DNA of 64,000 bases, taken from contig JAKZHN010000029.1 of assembly GCA_037179335.1 (NCBI GenBank), forward strand, positions 62,001 through 126,000, given 5' to 3'. The notes under the pieces were generated by a model. That model saw only the letters and a program-made list of their open reading frames with translations. It ran no database searches and was not told the origin of the DNA. Origin of the DNA: Cyclaneusma minus (Eukaryota; Ascomycota; Leotiomycetes; Marthamycetales; Marthamycetaceae). This document shows, one piece after another, positions 52,534-64,000 of the stretch. The position numbers and the translations under genes were made by a program. Within the stretch, counting starts at the first letter, position 1. Each line of letters opens with the position of its first letter.

Positions 52534-55500
52534 ATGGCTGGACGGCCGACCGGTGAGGCTGGAGGGAATCATGACGACCTTTTGCTCGACTTGAACGACG
52601 AGCAGCCCACCTACAACGATGGCCAGCGTGCGCCGATGACCGACGAGATGCAGCGGAGATACAACGCAGGACACGGCATTGACTCTCCACAGCCACGGCC
52701 TTCAATCTCTTATGATAACTTTGTTGGTGGAGCCTCGGGCGCCCAGCGCTCGACCGCGAACTTACCAGGTGGTCCTGGCACCATACCACCTGCCCACGAC
52801 CCATATTCCGGGGGCGCCCATCATGCATACAGTCACAGTCAGACGTCTGTCCTGGACAACTACCAGCGATATGGCGATGACATCGACGACTACCCAGATG
52901 ATGGCCAGTCGATGTATTTCCAAAATAGAGGAAGCGCGGGGGTGCCAATGAGCCACCAAGCGCAACCGAGGAATAGCATATTGAGCCTGGGCGGAGGCAT
53001 CATGGGGAAAGCAAAGTCGATGTTTGGTATGGCGCCGGAGTATTCGGAGATGGATTTGCCTCTCACAGAAGCCGGCGGGAGAGAAGCTCTGGACAATAGC
53101 GCTGCGGGAAGCTCGAGGCAGACGAACAAGAAGTTCGACATGAGCAACTTCAAATTCGGCTTTGGGGGAAACAAGCCAGATCCTTCGACACTGGGGCCTC
53201 GAATTATCCATCTCAACAACCCGCCCGCGAATGCCGAGAACAAATACGTGGATAACCACATCTCGACCACCAAATACAACATCGTCACCTTCTTGCCGAA
53301 ATTCCTCTTCGAACAATTCTCAAAATACGCCAACCTCTTCTTCTTGTTTACTGCGGCCCTCCAACAGATACCCAATCTCTCTCCTACGAATCAATACACT
53401 ACCATCGGCCCCCTCCTCGTTGTGCTAGCAGTCTCGGCCGTGAAAGAAGGTCTAGAGGACTACCGAAGAAGACAGTCAGATACTGCTCTGAACTCCTCAA
53501 GAGCTCAAGTTCTTAGGGGTTCAACTTTCCAGGAAACCAAATGGGTGAACATTGCTGTCGGAGACATAATAAGAGTTGAATCGGAGCAACCTTTCCCAGC
53601 AGACTTGGTGTTACTGGCGAGTTCGGAACCCGAGGGTCTTTGTTATATCGAGACGGCCAACTTGGACGGAGAGACCAACCTCAAGATTAAGCAAGCAATC
53701 CCCGAAACAGCCAATATGATCAATCCTACCGATTTAGCCAGACTCGGAGGGAAAATGCAGTCAGAACAACCCAATAGTAGTCTATATACTTACGAGGGTA
53801 CTTTGACGGCTCAAGTCGGAGGAGGAGAAAAAACACTGCCCCTCCAGCCAGACCAGTTGCTACTCAGAGGTGCTACCCTTCGAAACACACCATGGATTTA
53901 CGGTATTGTAGTCTTCACTGGTCACGAGACGAAATTGATGCGAAATGCCACCGCTGCTCCCATCAAGAGAACTGCGGTTGAACGACAACTCAACTCCCAG
54001 ATTCTCATGCTGATTGGTATTCTCTCTCTCTTGAGTTGTATCAGTACGGCTGGCGACTTGATCATCCGATCTACAGCTGGAGGGAACCTCGGATATCTTA
54101 TCCTGGGAGCGACCAACTACCCGCAGCAAGCTGTTCAAGATATTGTGACCTACTGGATTCTTTATTCGGCTCTTGTTCCCATCTCACTGTTTGTCACCAT
54201 AGAAGTCGTCAAGGCTTACCATGCTGTATTGATCAACGACGATCTGGATATGTATCATGACAAGACGGATACTCCGGCGACATGTCGCACATCCTCACTT
54301 GTCGAAGAGCTTGGTCAAGTCGAATACATCTTCTCTGATAAGACCGGCACACTCACTTGTAATCAGATGGAGTTCAAGCAGTGCACCATCAGCGGAATTC
54401 AATATGCCGACGAAGTGCCCGAGGACAGGAGAGCAACGGTGGAGGATGGTGTCGAGGTCGGACTTCACGATTTTGCCCGTCTCAGGCAGAACCAGAAGAC
54501 TCACGAATCGAGAGAAATCATCCACCACTTTCTCGCTCTCCTAGCTACCTGCCATACCGTCATTCCGGAGCGAACAGAAGAGAAAGGTGGCGATATCAAA
54601 TATCAGGCAGCATCTCCAGATGAAGGTGCATTGGTCGAGGGTGCTGTTCAGCTCGGATACAAATTTACCGCACGAAAACCGCGAGCAGTCCAGATCGAAG
54701 TCAATGGCGAGCAATTCGAATACGAACTTTTGGCCGTCTGTGAATTCAATTCTACCCGAAAACGTATGTCGGCCATTTTCCGTTGTCCTGATGGCAAGGT
54801 GAGGTGTTACTGCAAAGGAGCAGATACAGTCATTCTCGAGCGTCTGGGCGACAACAACCCCCATGTCGAAGTTACTCTAGGCCATCTTGAGGAATATGCC
54901 ACGGAAGGTCTGCGAACACTTTGTCTAGCCATGCGCGAAATCCCTGAGCAAGAGTTCCAGCAATGGTACCAAATTTTCGACAAAGCCCAAACCACCGTCA
55001 GCGGAAACCGATCCGAGGAGCTTGACAAAGCTGCAGAACTACTCGAGCGTGATCTGACCCTTCTCGGCGCTACTGCTATTGAGGACAAGCTTCAAGATGG
55101 TGTCCCTGAGACTATCCACACCCTGCAACAAGCAGGTATCAAAGTCTGGGTCTTGACTGGAGATCGTCAGGAAACTGCTATCAATATCGGCATGAGTTGC
55201 AAGTTGATTAGTGAAGACATGAACCTTCTGATTGTCAACGAAGAAAATGCAGCAGACACGCGCGACAATATTCAAAAGAAGCTCGATGCGGTTCGAAGTC
55301 AAGGTGGCAATGGATCTGAAATCGAGACTTTGGCATTGATCATTGACGGAAAGTCCTTAACGTATGCTCTGGAAAAGGATCTCGAGAAGCAATTCCTGGA
55401 TCTGGCAGTCATGTGCAAAGCCGTAGTCTGCTGTCGAGTCTCCCCACTGCAAAAAGCGCTCGTTGTCAAGCTGGTCAAACGCAATCTCAAGTCAATCCTC

Positions 55501-56787
55501 CTAGCCATCGGCGACGGAGCCAACGACGTTTCTATGATCCAAGCCGCCCACATCGGAGTCGGCATCAGCGGTATGGAAGGTCTCCAAGCCGCCCGCAGCG
55601 CCGACGTAGCCATCGGGCAATTCCGCTTCCTACGCAAACTCCTTCTCGTCCACGGCGCCTGGAGCTACCAACGAATCAGCAAAGTGATCCTCTACTCCTT
55701 CTACAAGAACATCACGCTTTACATGACGCAATTCTGGTACGCATTCCAAAACGGCTTTTCCGGCGAAGTCATCTACGAGTCCTGGACGCTTTCGCTGTAC
55801 AACGTCTTCTTCACCTTCTTCCCACCCCTAGCCATGGGTATCGTCGACCAATTCATCAGCGCACGCCTACTCGACCGCTACCCACAACTCTACCAGCTCG
55901 GCCAGAAAGGCGTGTTTTTCAAGATGCACTCTTTCTGGGCCTGGGTTGCCAACGGCTTCTACCATTCCCTGATCCTCTACATTGCCAGCGAGATTATCTG
56001 GTGGCGTGATCTGCCTTTGTCGAATGGACAGATCGCTGGTCATTGGGTCTGGGGAACTGGATTGTACACGGCTGTACTGGCGACTGTGTTGGGTAAGGCG
56101 GCGCTGGTGACGAATACGTGGACTAAGTACCATGTTATTGCGATTCCGGGTAGTATGGCGTTCTGGATGGCGTTTATTGCAGCTTATGCTACTATCGCGC
56201 CGAAGTTGGGCATTTCGCCTGAGTTGCAGGGCGTTATTCCGGTGCTTTTCTCGAGTGCGGTGTTCTGGCTGCAAGGACTGGTGTTGCCTTGTCTTTGCTT
56301 GTTGAGGGATTTTGCGTGGAAGTAGTAAGTTATTATGCCCCTTTTGGTGAACGAGGGTGGAAGGGAAAAAGGAAATGCTAACGGAACCGAACAATAGTGT
56401 GAAACGCATGTACTACCCACAAACCTACCACCACATCCAAGAAATCCAGAAATACAACATCCAAGATTACCGTCCACGGTTCGTTTCCCCCATAATTCCC
56501 AAACCGCTTTGAGAAATCCTTTTGCTGACTCTCCTTCTAGCATGGAGCAATTCCAAAAAGCCATCCGCAAAGTCCGCCAAGTGCAACGCATGCGCAAGCA
56601 GCGCGGCTATGCTTTCTCGCAAGCCGACGAGTCGCAGAATCGTGTATTGCAGGCTTATGATACGACCAGAGAACGTGGAAGATATGGTGAGATGACCACG
56701 GCTAGTGGACCGGCGGGTGGAGCGATGGCGAGTGGTAGCTCGACTGGTGGGGGTTTGGCGGGGGATGTTGAATGGAGGGTTAGGTGA
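52534..56787 (+). CDS. DRS2: P4-ATPase aminophospholipid flippase, Drs2 type
   Basis: Three exons (52534-56324, 56398-56478, 56541-56787) give 1372 residues, the usual length for fungal Drs2. The protein moves phosphatidylserine and phosphatidylethanolamine to the cytosolic leaflet of trans-Golgi membranes and supports vesicle formation. After a ~230-residue disordered N-terminus comes the P4 signature FEQFSKYANLFFLFTAALQQ. Next are the actuator loop NLDGETNLKIKQ (DGET) and the phosphorylation site FSDKTGTLTCNQM. Nucleotide-binding segments follow (KYQAASPDEGALVEGA; FNSTRKRMSAIFRCPDGKVR), then GDGANDVSMIQAAHIGVGIS and C-terminal membrane spans. The last exons code YHHIQEIQKYNIQDYRPRME and an autoregulatory-tail sequence rich in R/Q (RKVRQVQRMRKQRGYAF). 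The start is the first ATG of the frame. Confidence 0.95.
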
Positions 56788-57464
56788 TTCTTTTCTGTTT
56801 GAAATGTTTGAAATGGAGGGTGTTATATGAATTGCTTGAAGAGGGTGGGGACAAGAAGTACCCTGTTTGCTTGCTGCCTTGCCGGGTTTTAGCAAATGAT
56901 GGACCGAAGGGGATGATGAATGGAGAAGTAAAGCAGGAGAGGCAAGACGGGCGATTAACGGAACTGAAAGCTACTACTGTACTATTCTGCTGCATACCAG
57001 GCTTGCGGATAAGTGTTATTCATGATTGGAGGCGTTTGTGCAAGGGTTAAATTCTTTTGAAACTTTACTTCGCTGTTCAGTCGAAATTCACTGCGTGGCA
57101 GATATTCTTCTTCTCTAAATCACTTTCTGCTGAAGCGATGTTGTGGCTCAAGAGTTGTGAAATTTCCTGGCTTTGATATTACGTGTGTGAGCGAGTGTCG
57201 GGTGCGCGAGAGCGAGGTGATCAATGGTGGTGTTGGACGGAGATTTTATATGGAGGAGGGGAGGGGTGGTTGCGAGATACGGGCGGGCGGGGTGGAGGGG
57301 AGTGGCAGTGGGGAAGTTGGTGGGATAGAGGTTGAGGGAAGTTCGAGGTTGAAGTGAGGTCAAGGTTGAAGGTTGAGGTAGAGGGAAGGTCAAGCGCCTC
57401 CATTTCCAATCTTCCTCCTTCGCTTCCCACCATCTCCCTCCCATCACATGACCATCGCAACATC
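56788..57464. other. 3' flank of the P4-ATPase gene
   Basis: No gene recognised. From about 57150 the sequence becomes a G-rich/GA-rich spacer (GAGGTTGAGGG-type runs) leading into the repeat region. Confidence 0.5.
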
Positions 57465-60400
57465 TTGAACTGTTTTGTTGCACGTCGACTGACGTAAACG
57501 CCATTTTTGAAAACTGCTTTTCTGGAATTGGAAATTATATGGGCTGATAGAGCGGGAAATTTGGAGAAGATTGATGTGTAACACGCCTGGGTTGGGATAT
57601 CGGGGGCGCGTATAAAGGCGATTTAAAAAAAAATGGGTTGTTTGGGATTTTTATACACTAAATGCGCCTGAGAGCAAGTGCTAAATACCGCGCTTGACGG
57701 GTTGGTGCCGAGTCGAGAGTGAGGGAAGGTCGAGGACGCGTTTTTGTTGCAGCATGTCTGTTTCCTCAGCCTTTGCCCTCGACCGCCGCCCTCCCATCAC
57801 ATGACCACACCAAAGTATCGAGTCGTTTTGTTGCACATCGACTGGGAGATGTTGGGAAAGCCGTTTTGGAAATTTATATTTTGGGAATTGAAAATAGCAT
57901 AGTCTAATAGAGCGGGAAATTTGTAGCAAATTGATGTATAACACGCCTGGGTTTGAGTATCGGGGGCTTGTCTAATGGCCGAGAGAATAATTGTTGATAT
58001 CTGTTTTTTTTGGTATATACTGCGGCTTGACTAGTTTGAGGAGGAATGAGCTGGTAGTCCGTATGTCTAACTCAACTAATTCTGTTGGGATTCTCCTAGC
58101 CTGTGTTCCTACCCCGGGTTCCTACCTACACTTGCGCTGCGCAACGAAGGTCACACTAGTGGGCATTTTGTTGTAGCAGATCGACATGTTCACCTTATAA
58201 GCAGCCACCTACTTCTGTGTTAGGGCCCCTCGTGGGGATGGCGCAAGCCCTGCGCAGCGCGCGAACTCGTCGACGTGCAACGAAAGAGAGACCCACCCTA
58301 GGCGAATATCTTTTGTAGCACATCGACAAGTTCACCCACTTTGTTGGGGAAGGTCGAGGGAGCTTGAGGTTGAGGTTGAGGTTGAGGTTGAAGGCCAAGC
58401 GATGTGCAACAAAACTGCCGCCTGCGGGACGTAGAAGAGGACGGATGGTTATAGAACGTGCACCCCAACTTTTGTAGCACATCGGCAGATTCACATCCGA
58501 AAAAGTGGAATTTGAGATTTCGGTTCCAGAATTTGTAAATGATATCGCTTGATGGAGCGAAAAAATTCTATGCATATTGATATATGTCACGCCTGGGTTT
58601 GGATATCCGGGGCTTGTATAAAGGCAATTTAAAAAAGGCGTTATCTATTACGAGTTTTATACACTAAATACGCCTGAGAGCGAGTACCAGCTACCGCGCA
58701 TGACAGGTTGTTCCCGAGTCGAGGCTGAGGAAAGAGAGCCTCCGGCCTCTGCCTAGCCCGCTCGCTTTGTTGCATATTACAAGCATTTCTAGTCCGAGAT
58801 CCCTACTCCCATTCTACTTGGACCTGCGGTCCGCAATACGAGCCAAATTTCAACCAAATCAGATAAGTCAGGTGATCTGAGGTATCTGAGTCCTCGAGGT
58901 TTTGTTGCACGTCGACCGAGAAAAAGTGATATTTGGAATTTGGAGTTGAAAGCTTGAAAGTAATATGGTCTGATAGAGCTGAAAATTTTACACATATTGA
59001 TGTATAACACACCTAGGTTTGAATGCCAGGGGCTCGTCTAATAGCTGATTTAGTAAACCGCCATTTTCAAGCAGCCAGTCTTTATAACTTTAGCTATATT
59101 TGCTGTGTGTGCAAAATGTAAAATGTAAAATGACAGGACATGGTGAGACGATAGAGGACTCGGAGATGGCAGGATATTTCCTCGGTGTTGGGAATTAGAG
59201 CCAAGTTTCTATTGTATATCGTAATAGTCCTAGCCCGAATTCCTACTCACGAAATTCTAACACCAAAATCCTAATCCCAAAATTATACCCAGACCCTGCG
59301 GTGTGCAACCAAAGCCATAGTTAGACAGGGCGGATAGGATCTCTGGTAGTTTGTCTAGCCTACCTGGCTCTGCTGCATATCGTAAAAATCCTACCCCAGA
59401 TTCCTACGCAGACCTGAGATATGCAACGAAAGTCAAAGGGCGCCAGTGATCATATTTTTTGTTGCACATCGACGTCGATGTTCACCCTCACCCCGGCCGC
59501 CCCTTTTTACAGCCACCACCTCGTCTAACTCACTTGCGCAGCGCGCGCGGAATGGTCGATGTGCAACAAAAGAGAGACCCAACCCAGTAACACATCGACA
59601 AGTTCACTTTTTGAGGGAAAGTTGAGGTTGAAGCTAAGGGACGGGAGCGACTTACGATGAAATGTTGTATTTGGCTTTTGCGTAGTCCACTCGGTCTGCT
59701 GCACATCGCAAGGATCCTAGCTCAAATCCCTGTCCGAAATCCTATTTGAAGCCGCCATGTGCAACAAAAGCCAAGCGCCAAAAAAATCTGAAAAGGTAAG
59801 TAGCCGGTAGGTCGTCTAACGCTAGCTTTTGCTTAGCCCACTTCTCTTGCTACATGTAATATACCGAAATAATCACAGCCCAGATTCCTACGCTCAAATC
59901 CTACGCGGGCCTACCACGTGCGATAGAGGTCAAGCGTTAGATGGAAGCGAGTAGTTCACGTGATCTAGCCGCAGGCGCAGCGCGCTCCGGTATAGCTTAT
60001 ATACGAAAATAAAACATCATTTAACAACCCTTGTACGCAAGCCCCTGGCCTCTAAACCCAGGCGTGCTATACATTAATATGCTTGGAATTTCCTGCTCTA
60101 TCAGCTTATGCTGTTTCAAAGTTTGAGAAACTCGATTTCAAAAATCACTTTTCCAGCATCCCTCGGTCGATGTGCAAAAAAAGTTTGAGGCGGAGTTGCG
60201 GAGGGCAACATTGCCTAGCGGCACTCGTTTTGTTGCACGTCGCAAGAGTGGTGGGCGGCTTTTCTGGGGCGGCCTTCTGGGACGGCTTTCTGGGACGGCT
60301 TTCTTGGACGGGATTCCTACACATAGTCCTACCCCAAAGCCTACCCGGACCTGCGATATGCAAAAAAAAGCCAATCCTTGTGAAACAGAGCGGGTAGTAT

Positions 60401-61260
60401 CACGTGATTCCGAACTTCTGCCTAGCTATTAGTCGTTACTCGTTTTGTTGCGCGTCGGCATGAGGGGAGCCTTAGGGATGCTTCAGGGCTTATGAGGGGT
60501 TTGAGGCTGTAGAGAAGCCCTGTATCAGGGTTGGAAAGGCGGTTCTGGTCAAAATTCTGGAGAACGCTGTGGCTAGTATCTGGTAGATAGAGGCGACTTC
60601 GAGGACGCGTTTTGAGCGAGGAAGCAGACTTCAGAGTTCGGGGGCCTGGGGATAGTGTTCTGTCGACTGAGTAGTAGCCTATCAGAGTCGATAGACCGTA
60701 CTCGCACTCGACTCCTAAGCGCATTCTGTGTATAAAGATATTGAGCAATGTCTTTTTTGAACCACTTTTATACAAGCCCCCGGTGTCCAGACCCAGGCGT
60801 GTTATACATCAATTTGTATAACTTTTCAAGCTCTATTAGAATATCCTACCTGGGAGCCGCGAAAGCCGATTTTTTCAAAAATCGCTTTTTTCGGTGTGAA
60901 TTTGTCGATGTGCAACAAAACCTGAAGGTTTCGCTTTGGGTTTACCTCCGTGGTTTTGTTGCACATCGCCAAGTTCACCTCCGCCCTCACCTCGACGCCC
61001 GGAACAGATGGTCTCCTTCTGTTGCACATCGCAAAGTTCACCCTCAGCCCCTCCAGCGCAGGGAGTGCGGTGAGCCGCGCGCAAACCTCGATGTGCAACA
61101 AAACAAAAAGTCACTACCCCTGAACGCAATCCCAGACCTTTTGTGCGCGCTGCGCGGACCTGTCGATGTGACAAAATAGGAGTTCCCCCTACATGCCCCT
61201 GAATCCTTTAGGGCCTGCGCAAGCGCTGCGCAGATTCGTCGATATGCAACAAGACAGAAG
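57465..61260. repeat. dispersed copies of the 3-6 kb repeat family in both orientations
   Basis: Minus-oriented copies of the ~150 bp core (TTTTGTTGCACGTCGAC ... AATTTGGAGAAGATTGATG ... AACACGCCTGGGTTTG) lie at about 57465-57620, 57820-57975, 58480-58625 and 58890-59040. Plus-oriented copies lie at about 60030-60180 and 60765-60925. Between them the motif TTTTGTTGCACATCGAC or its reverse complement recurs at least a dozen times, often with GGTGAACTTG attached. All small open frames here translate the repeat (for instance LYINLLQIS..., VDVQQN, FVAHR), and none is a gene. Confidence 0.8.
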
Positions 61261-61650
61261 TTACACAGGAGATTAACCTATGTACGATTGTATACAAAGA
61301 CCACGATGACAATCACAAAAGTCTCTTTCGATTTCATTTTGGGTGAATCATCGAAGCCACCGGGCCAGCATCAACATTTCCAGCAAATGAGGTTGAAGCC
61401 CCTATTTCCCCCACCAGAAACGCAATAGCTAATTCAGGTTTTCCACTGATAGAGTAGAGTCCTTGACAATGAAATGAGTTGCGGTTCAAGTGTACCGCTC
61501 ACAGCTCACTCCCTTCCCTCCATCATCTAGCCAGCCGCAACACTACTCGACGAGCCTCCTAGATCAGAGACTGAGCACTATCCCCTCCGTAGCTCGCTAA
61601 GCGAGCTCCCTTGTGCTATAGGCAGGTCCTTAGCTAGCAAATCGCCTTCC
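61261..61650. other. 3' flank of the protein kinase gene
   Basis: Unique sequence without coding signal, between the repeat region and the kinase stop codon. Confidence 0.5.
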
Positions 61651-64000
61651 TCAAAAATCGTCCTCATCGCCATCATCGCCTACATTAGCACTAATCGTCC
61701 CCTGCGGCCTCAGGTTAACATTCTCGTCATTCTCATCGCTGAAGGCCTTGTTACCCTCCAAGATGTCGGGATCCCAGTCATCCAAATTCATCCCCTTCAT
61801 CTTATTCCTCAGCTTCGCTGCCGCCCCCGCACCGCCCTTCTGCACCTTGTACTGGTCCCCGAATAGCCTCTTCTTCAGCACCGCAAGAGTATCATTTTTT
61901 GCTAATTTCACTTTCACTTTTTGCGCGTGTCCCCCGAGAATTGTCTTCATCGCCCCTGCAACACGGCTTCCCATGGTAAATCCTGCTCCAGCGGCCCTTG
62001 GCTCATCAAAATACTCGGCGTCTGGTACATCATCCATCTGGATTAGTTCTGGGTCGTCGTCCATGTCGTTGGGGGCTTCGGTAGGGGGGTTTCTGAATTT
62101 TTCTATCTCCCGCAGGTATTGACCGGCCGAAATGATCTTTCGTTCCTCGGGTCTATCTCTTGGGTTGATTGTGCGGGGTGTCGTTCGTGGTGGTGCATCG
62201 GTAACGTTCGGTCCGTCGTGGGGGTTGAGTTTGAGGTGGTCGTAGATGATAAGGACTTTGGCTAGATCCGCTTTGTCCCATGGTTGAGCGGGAATTTGTA
62301 AGAATGGGTGGCCGGGCCCAAGTCCAAGACCTGCAGACTTCTTGTGTGGTAGCTCTTCATCGTCGTCATGCACAATACGTTGGCGCCCGGCTTCACGGGC
62401 TTGCCTCATTTGGTACTGTCGCTCGGTGATGAGTTCCTTGGGGCCTTCTTCGAACGGCTTGTCGACGCGTACATCTAGGTATTCCCGGGGGACGTGGATG
62501 TCGCTGAATGTTCCGCGGAGCGTGGTCTCTAATCCTTTCGAGCAGCGGTCGAGTAGTTCTTGTGGACCAATGCGTTGATCGGGCTCGCCCAGTAGACATT
62601 CGAATATGAGCGCGCGTAGGGCTCTGGAATAGTAATGGGCGGTAGTTGGGCCACTGATCATGTCCCTACCAAAAGTTATTCCGCCGGCACTCAAGCGTGG
62701 CGTCCATCTGACAAAAAGCTGTTCCTCGATGGGGAGGTGGAGGCCATTCAGGCCTTTTCCAAATCGAGGAATACTAAATTCACGATCTGTGAGAAGCCAT
62801 AGCATGGCCAAACCCATGTGCCTAAGTAAGGTAATGTTAGAGCTAAGATGTACAACATTTGGGGAGGGGGGTTCCCCGCTAGGTAGACTTTCACACAGGC
62901 ACACTCTCAACTAGGAGCTACTCCAAAAGCACTGGCGGCTCCCAGGGGAATTGACAGCTTACCAGATGTTAGTGCAAGTTCCCATTTGCTTGCGTTCTGG
63001 TTGATATTTCTTCCACTTATACTCTCTGCGATCCTTGAGCAATTCTTGTTCAGATTGTTCCTTTCCTACCATTAGCTGTCCAGCACCAGCAAAGCACAAC
63101 AAACTCTCCTCAAATTCCAGAATCAAGGATCATATGGAAGACTCTTACAGGTGCCAAAGCAAACCTTGTGCCTTTCTTGCCATTGTCTTTGATAAATTGC
63201 CTCTCCACGCGCTTTTTCTCGAGCTCGGGATCAATTTCCTGTATCAGCGGTCTCTGGGAGCTTGGGTTAGCCATGGTATGTTACTGAAGATGGAGAGGCT
63301 GGGACGTACTCTAGGCCTCCTTACTCGATTTCCATCTTCGCCGATTTTGTCGGTGGGGATGAAGCTTGATATGCCGAAATCTGCGAGCTGTGGTTTTTAG
63401 CAAGATGCCTTGGGATACCTGAACAGCTGGACATGAAAGTACCTTAACGATAGGATACGCATTATGCTCCGCGGCCATCTCATACTTCTTGTCTCCCACA
63501 AGAACTTAAAGTCCAGTGTTAATACCAACATTCCTATCGATCAATTGGGGTGGGGGGACTCACTGTTTTGAAGCTTGATATCAAAATGACCTAACACACC
63601 ACATTAGCCACAACAACCCATCTTTAGGATCTTGACTCGAGCACAACATACACAACTCAGGCAACTTCCACCTCTCCGCCCTCGGATCCTCACTCCCCGA
63701 GTGCATAGCCATGACCGCTTTCGCCAAACAAGCAAAAATACTCCACAAAACCGCTTCATTCCACAACACATCACAAGCCCCCAGCACCAAATCTCCCCTC
63801 AACTTCTTCCTCGCATGCATCATATCCCCTCCCGAACAAAACTCCAAATACATCCTCTCCTCCCCCATCACCTGGTCGTAGAACGGCCCACCGACAACCT
63901 GGGCAATATGCTCACAATTCTTGAATCGTTTCATTATGCCGGCCTCATATACCGAGCCATGCTTCCCCGGGAACGTCTGATTGACCACCACATCATCGAG
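61651..64000 (-). CDS. protein kinase-domain protein, 5' end beyond the window
   Basis: Seven exons are visible on the minus strand (64000-63652 partial, 63590-63564, 63504-63443, 63387-63310, 63253-63149, 63060-62963, 62821-61651), all joining in frame. The window starts inside the N-lobe (GKHGSVYEAGIMKRFKNCEH). It then shows the hinge MYLEFCSGGDM, the catalytic loop CHFDIKLQNILVG, the DFG motif (LADFGISSF), and the C-lobe TNIWHMGLAMLWLL. The kinase domain ends near GPQELLDRCSKGLETT. A tail of ~270 residues follows, with an acidic C-terminus (GDDGDEDDF). The catalytic loop has HFD where most kinases have HRD; the Asp and Asn needed for catalysis and metal binding are kept. The VAIK lysine lies outside the window. 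It resembles NEK-like fungal kinases of unknown role; the subfamily is uncertain. Confidence 0.75.

Overview
This is a window of nuclear chromosome from a filamentous ascomycete. The evidence is short introns with GTAWGT-like donors and CTAAC/CTAAT branch sites, mono-genic transcription units on both strands, and fungal-type proteins (a Rco1-like double-PHD protein, a Snf5 with the filamentous-fungus C-terminal Cys motif, an Nrd1-like four-RRM protein, and a Drs2 flippase). The protein flavour and the repeat-rich gaps suggest a Dothideomycete. That placement is inference, since nothing here fixes the genus.

Layout. 1.2-2.8 kb: delta-12 fatty acid desaturase (+). 3.3-6.4 kb: a tandem array of about nine degenerate ~320 bp units. 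6.8-8.4 kb: Emp46/47-type L-type lectin cargo receptor (-). 10.2-14.9 kb: Rco1-like PHD protein of the Rpd3S type (-). 15.9-17.4 kb: Ebp1/PA2G4 homologue (-). 18.4-21.0 kb: Snf5 (-). 22.3-23.9 kb: Sgf73, SAGA (-). 24.7-29.0 kb: an RNA-dependent RNA polymerase gene whose central ~3.7 kb is inverted. 31.1-34.1 kb: DNA ligase I (-), divergent from asparaginyl-tRNA synthetase at 34.7-36.5 kb (+). 39.2-41.8 kb: Nrd1-like RNA-binding protein (+). 43.7-45.7 kb: three kinds of short-unit repeats and a tRNA-like relic. 46.2-49.8 kb: NET-domain protein with a long charged tail (-). 51.2-51.7 kb: CRIPT (-), divergent from a Drs2-type P4-ATPase at 52.5-56.8 kb (+). 57.4-61.3 kb: dispersed copies of the same repeat family as the 3-6 kb array. 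61.7 kb to the window end: a protein kinase (-), cut by the edge.

The genes are mostly conserved housekeeping functions: lipid desaturation and flipping, ER-Golgi cargo transport, DNA ligation, tRNA charging and mRNA binding. Four chromatin-related proteins lie in the window (Rco1-like, Snf5, Sgf73 and the NET protein).

The two strongest unusual signals are these. First, the RdRP gene is split by an internal inversion with CCTAG at both breakpoints: its N-terminal and C-terminal parts read on +, while its catalytic core reads on -. Second, a perfect 30 bp inverted repeat lies inside the NET-protein coding sequence. A family of dispersed repeats with the shared core GTCGAYGTGCAACAAAA, often preceded by GGTGAACTTG, fills the gene-poor gaps. 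Exon boundaries were derived by hand from splice motifs and reading-frame continuity.
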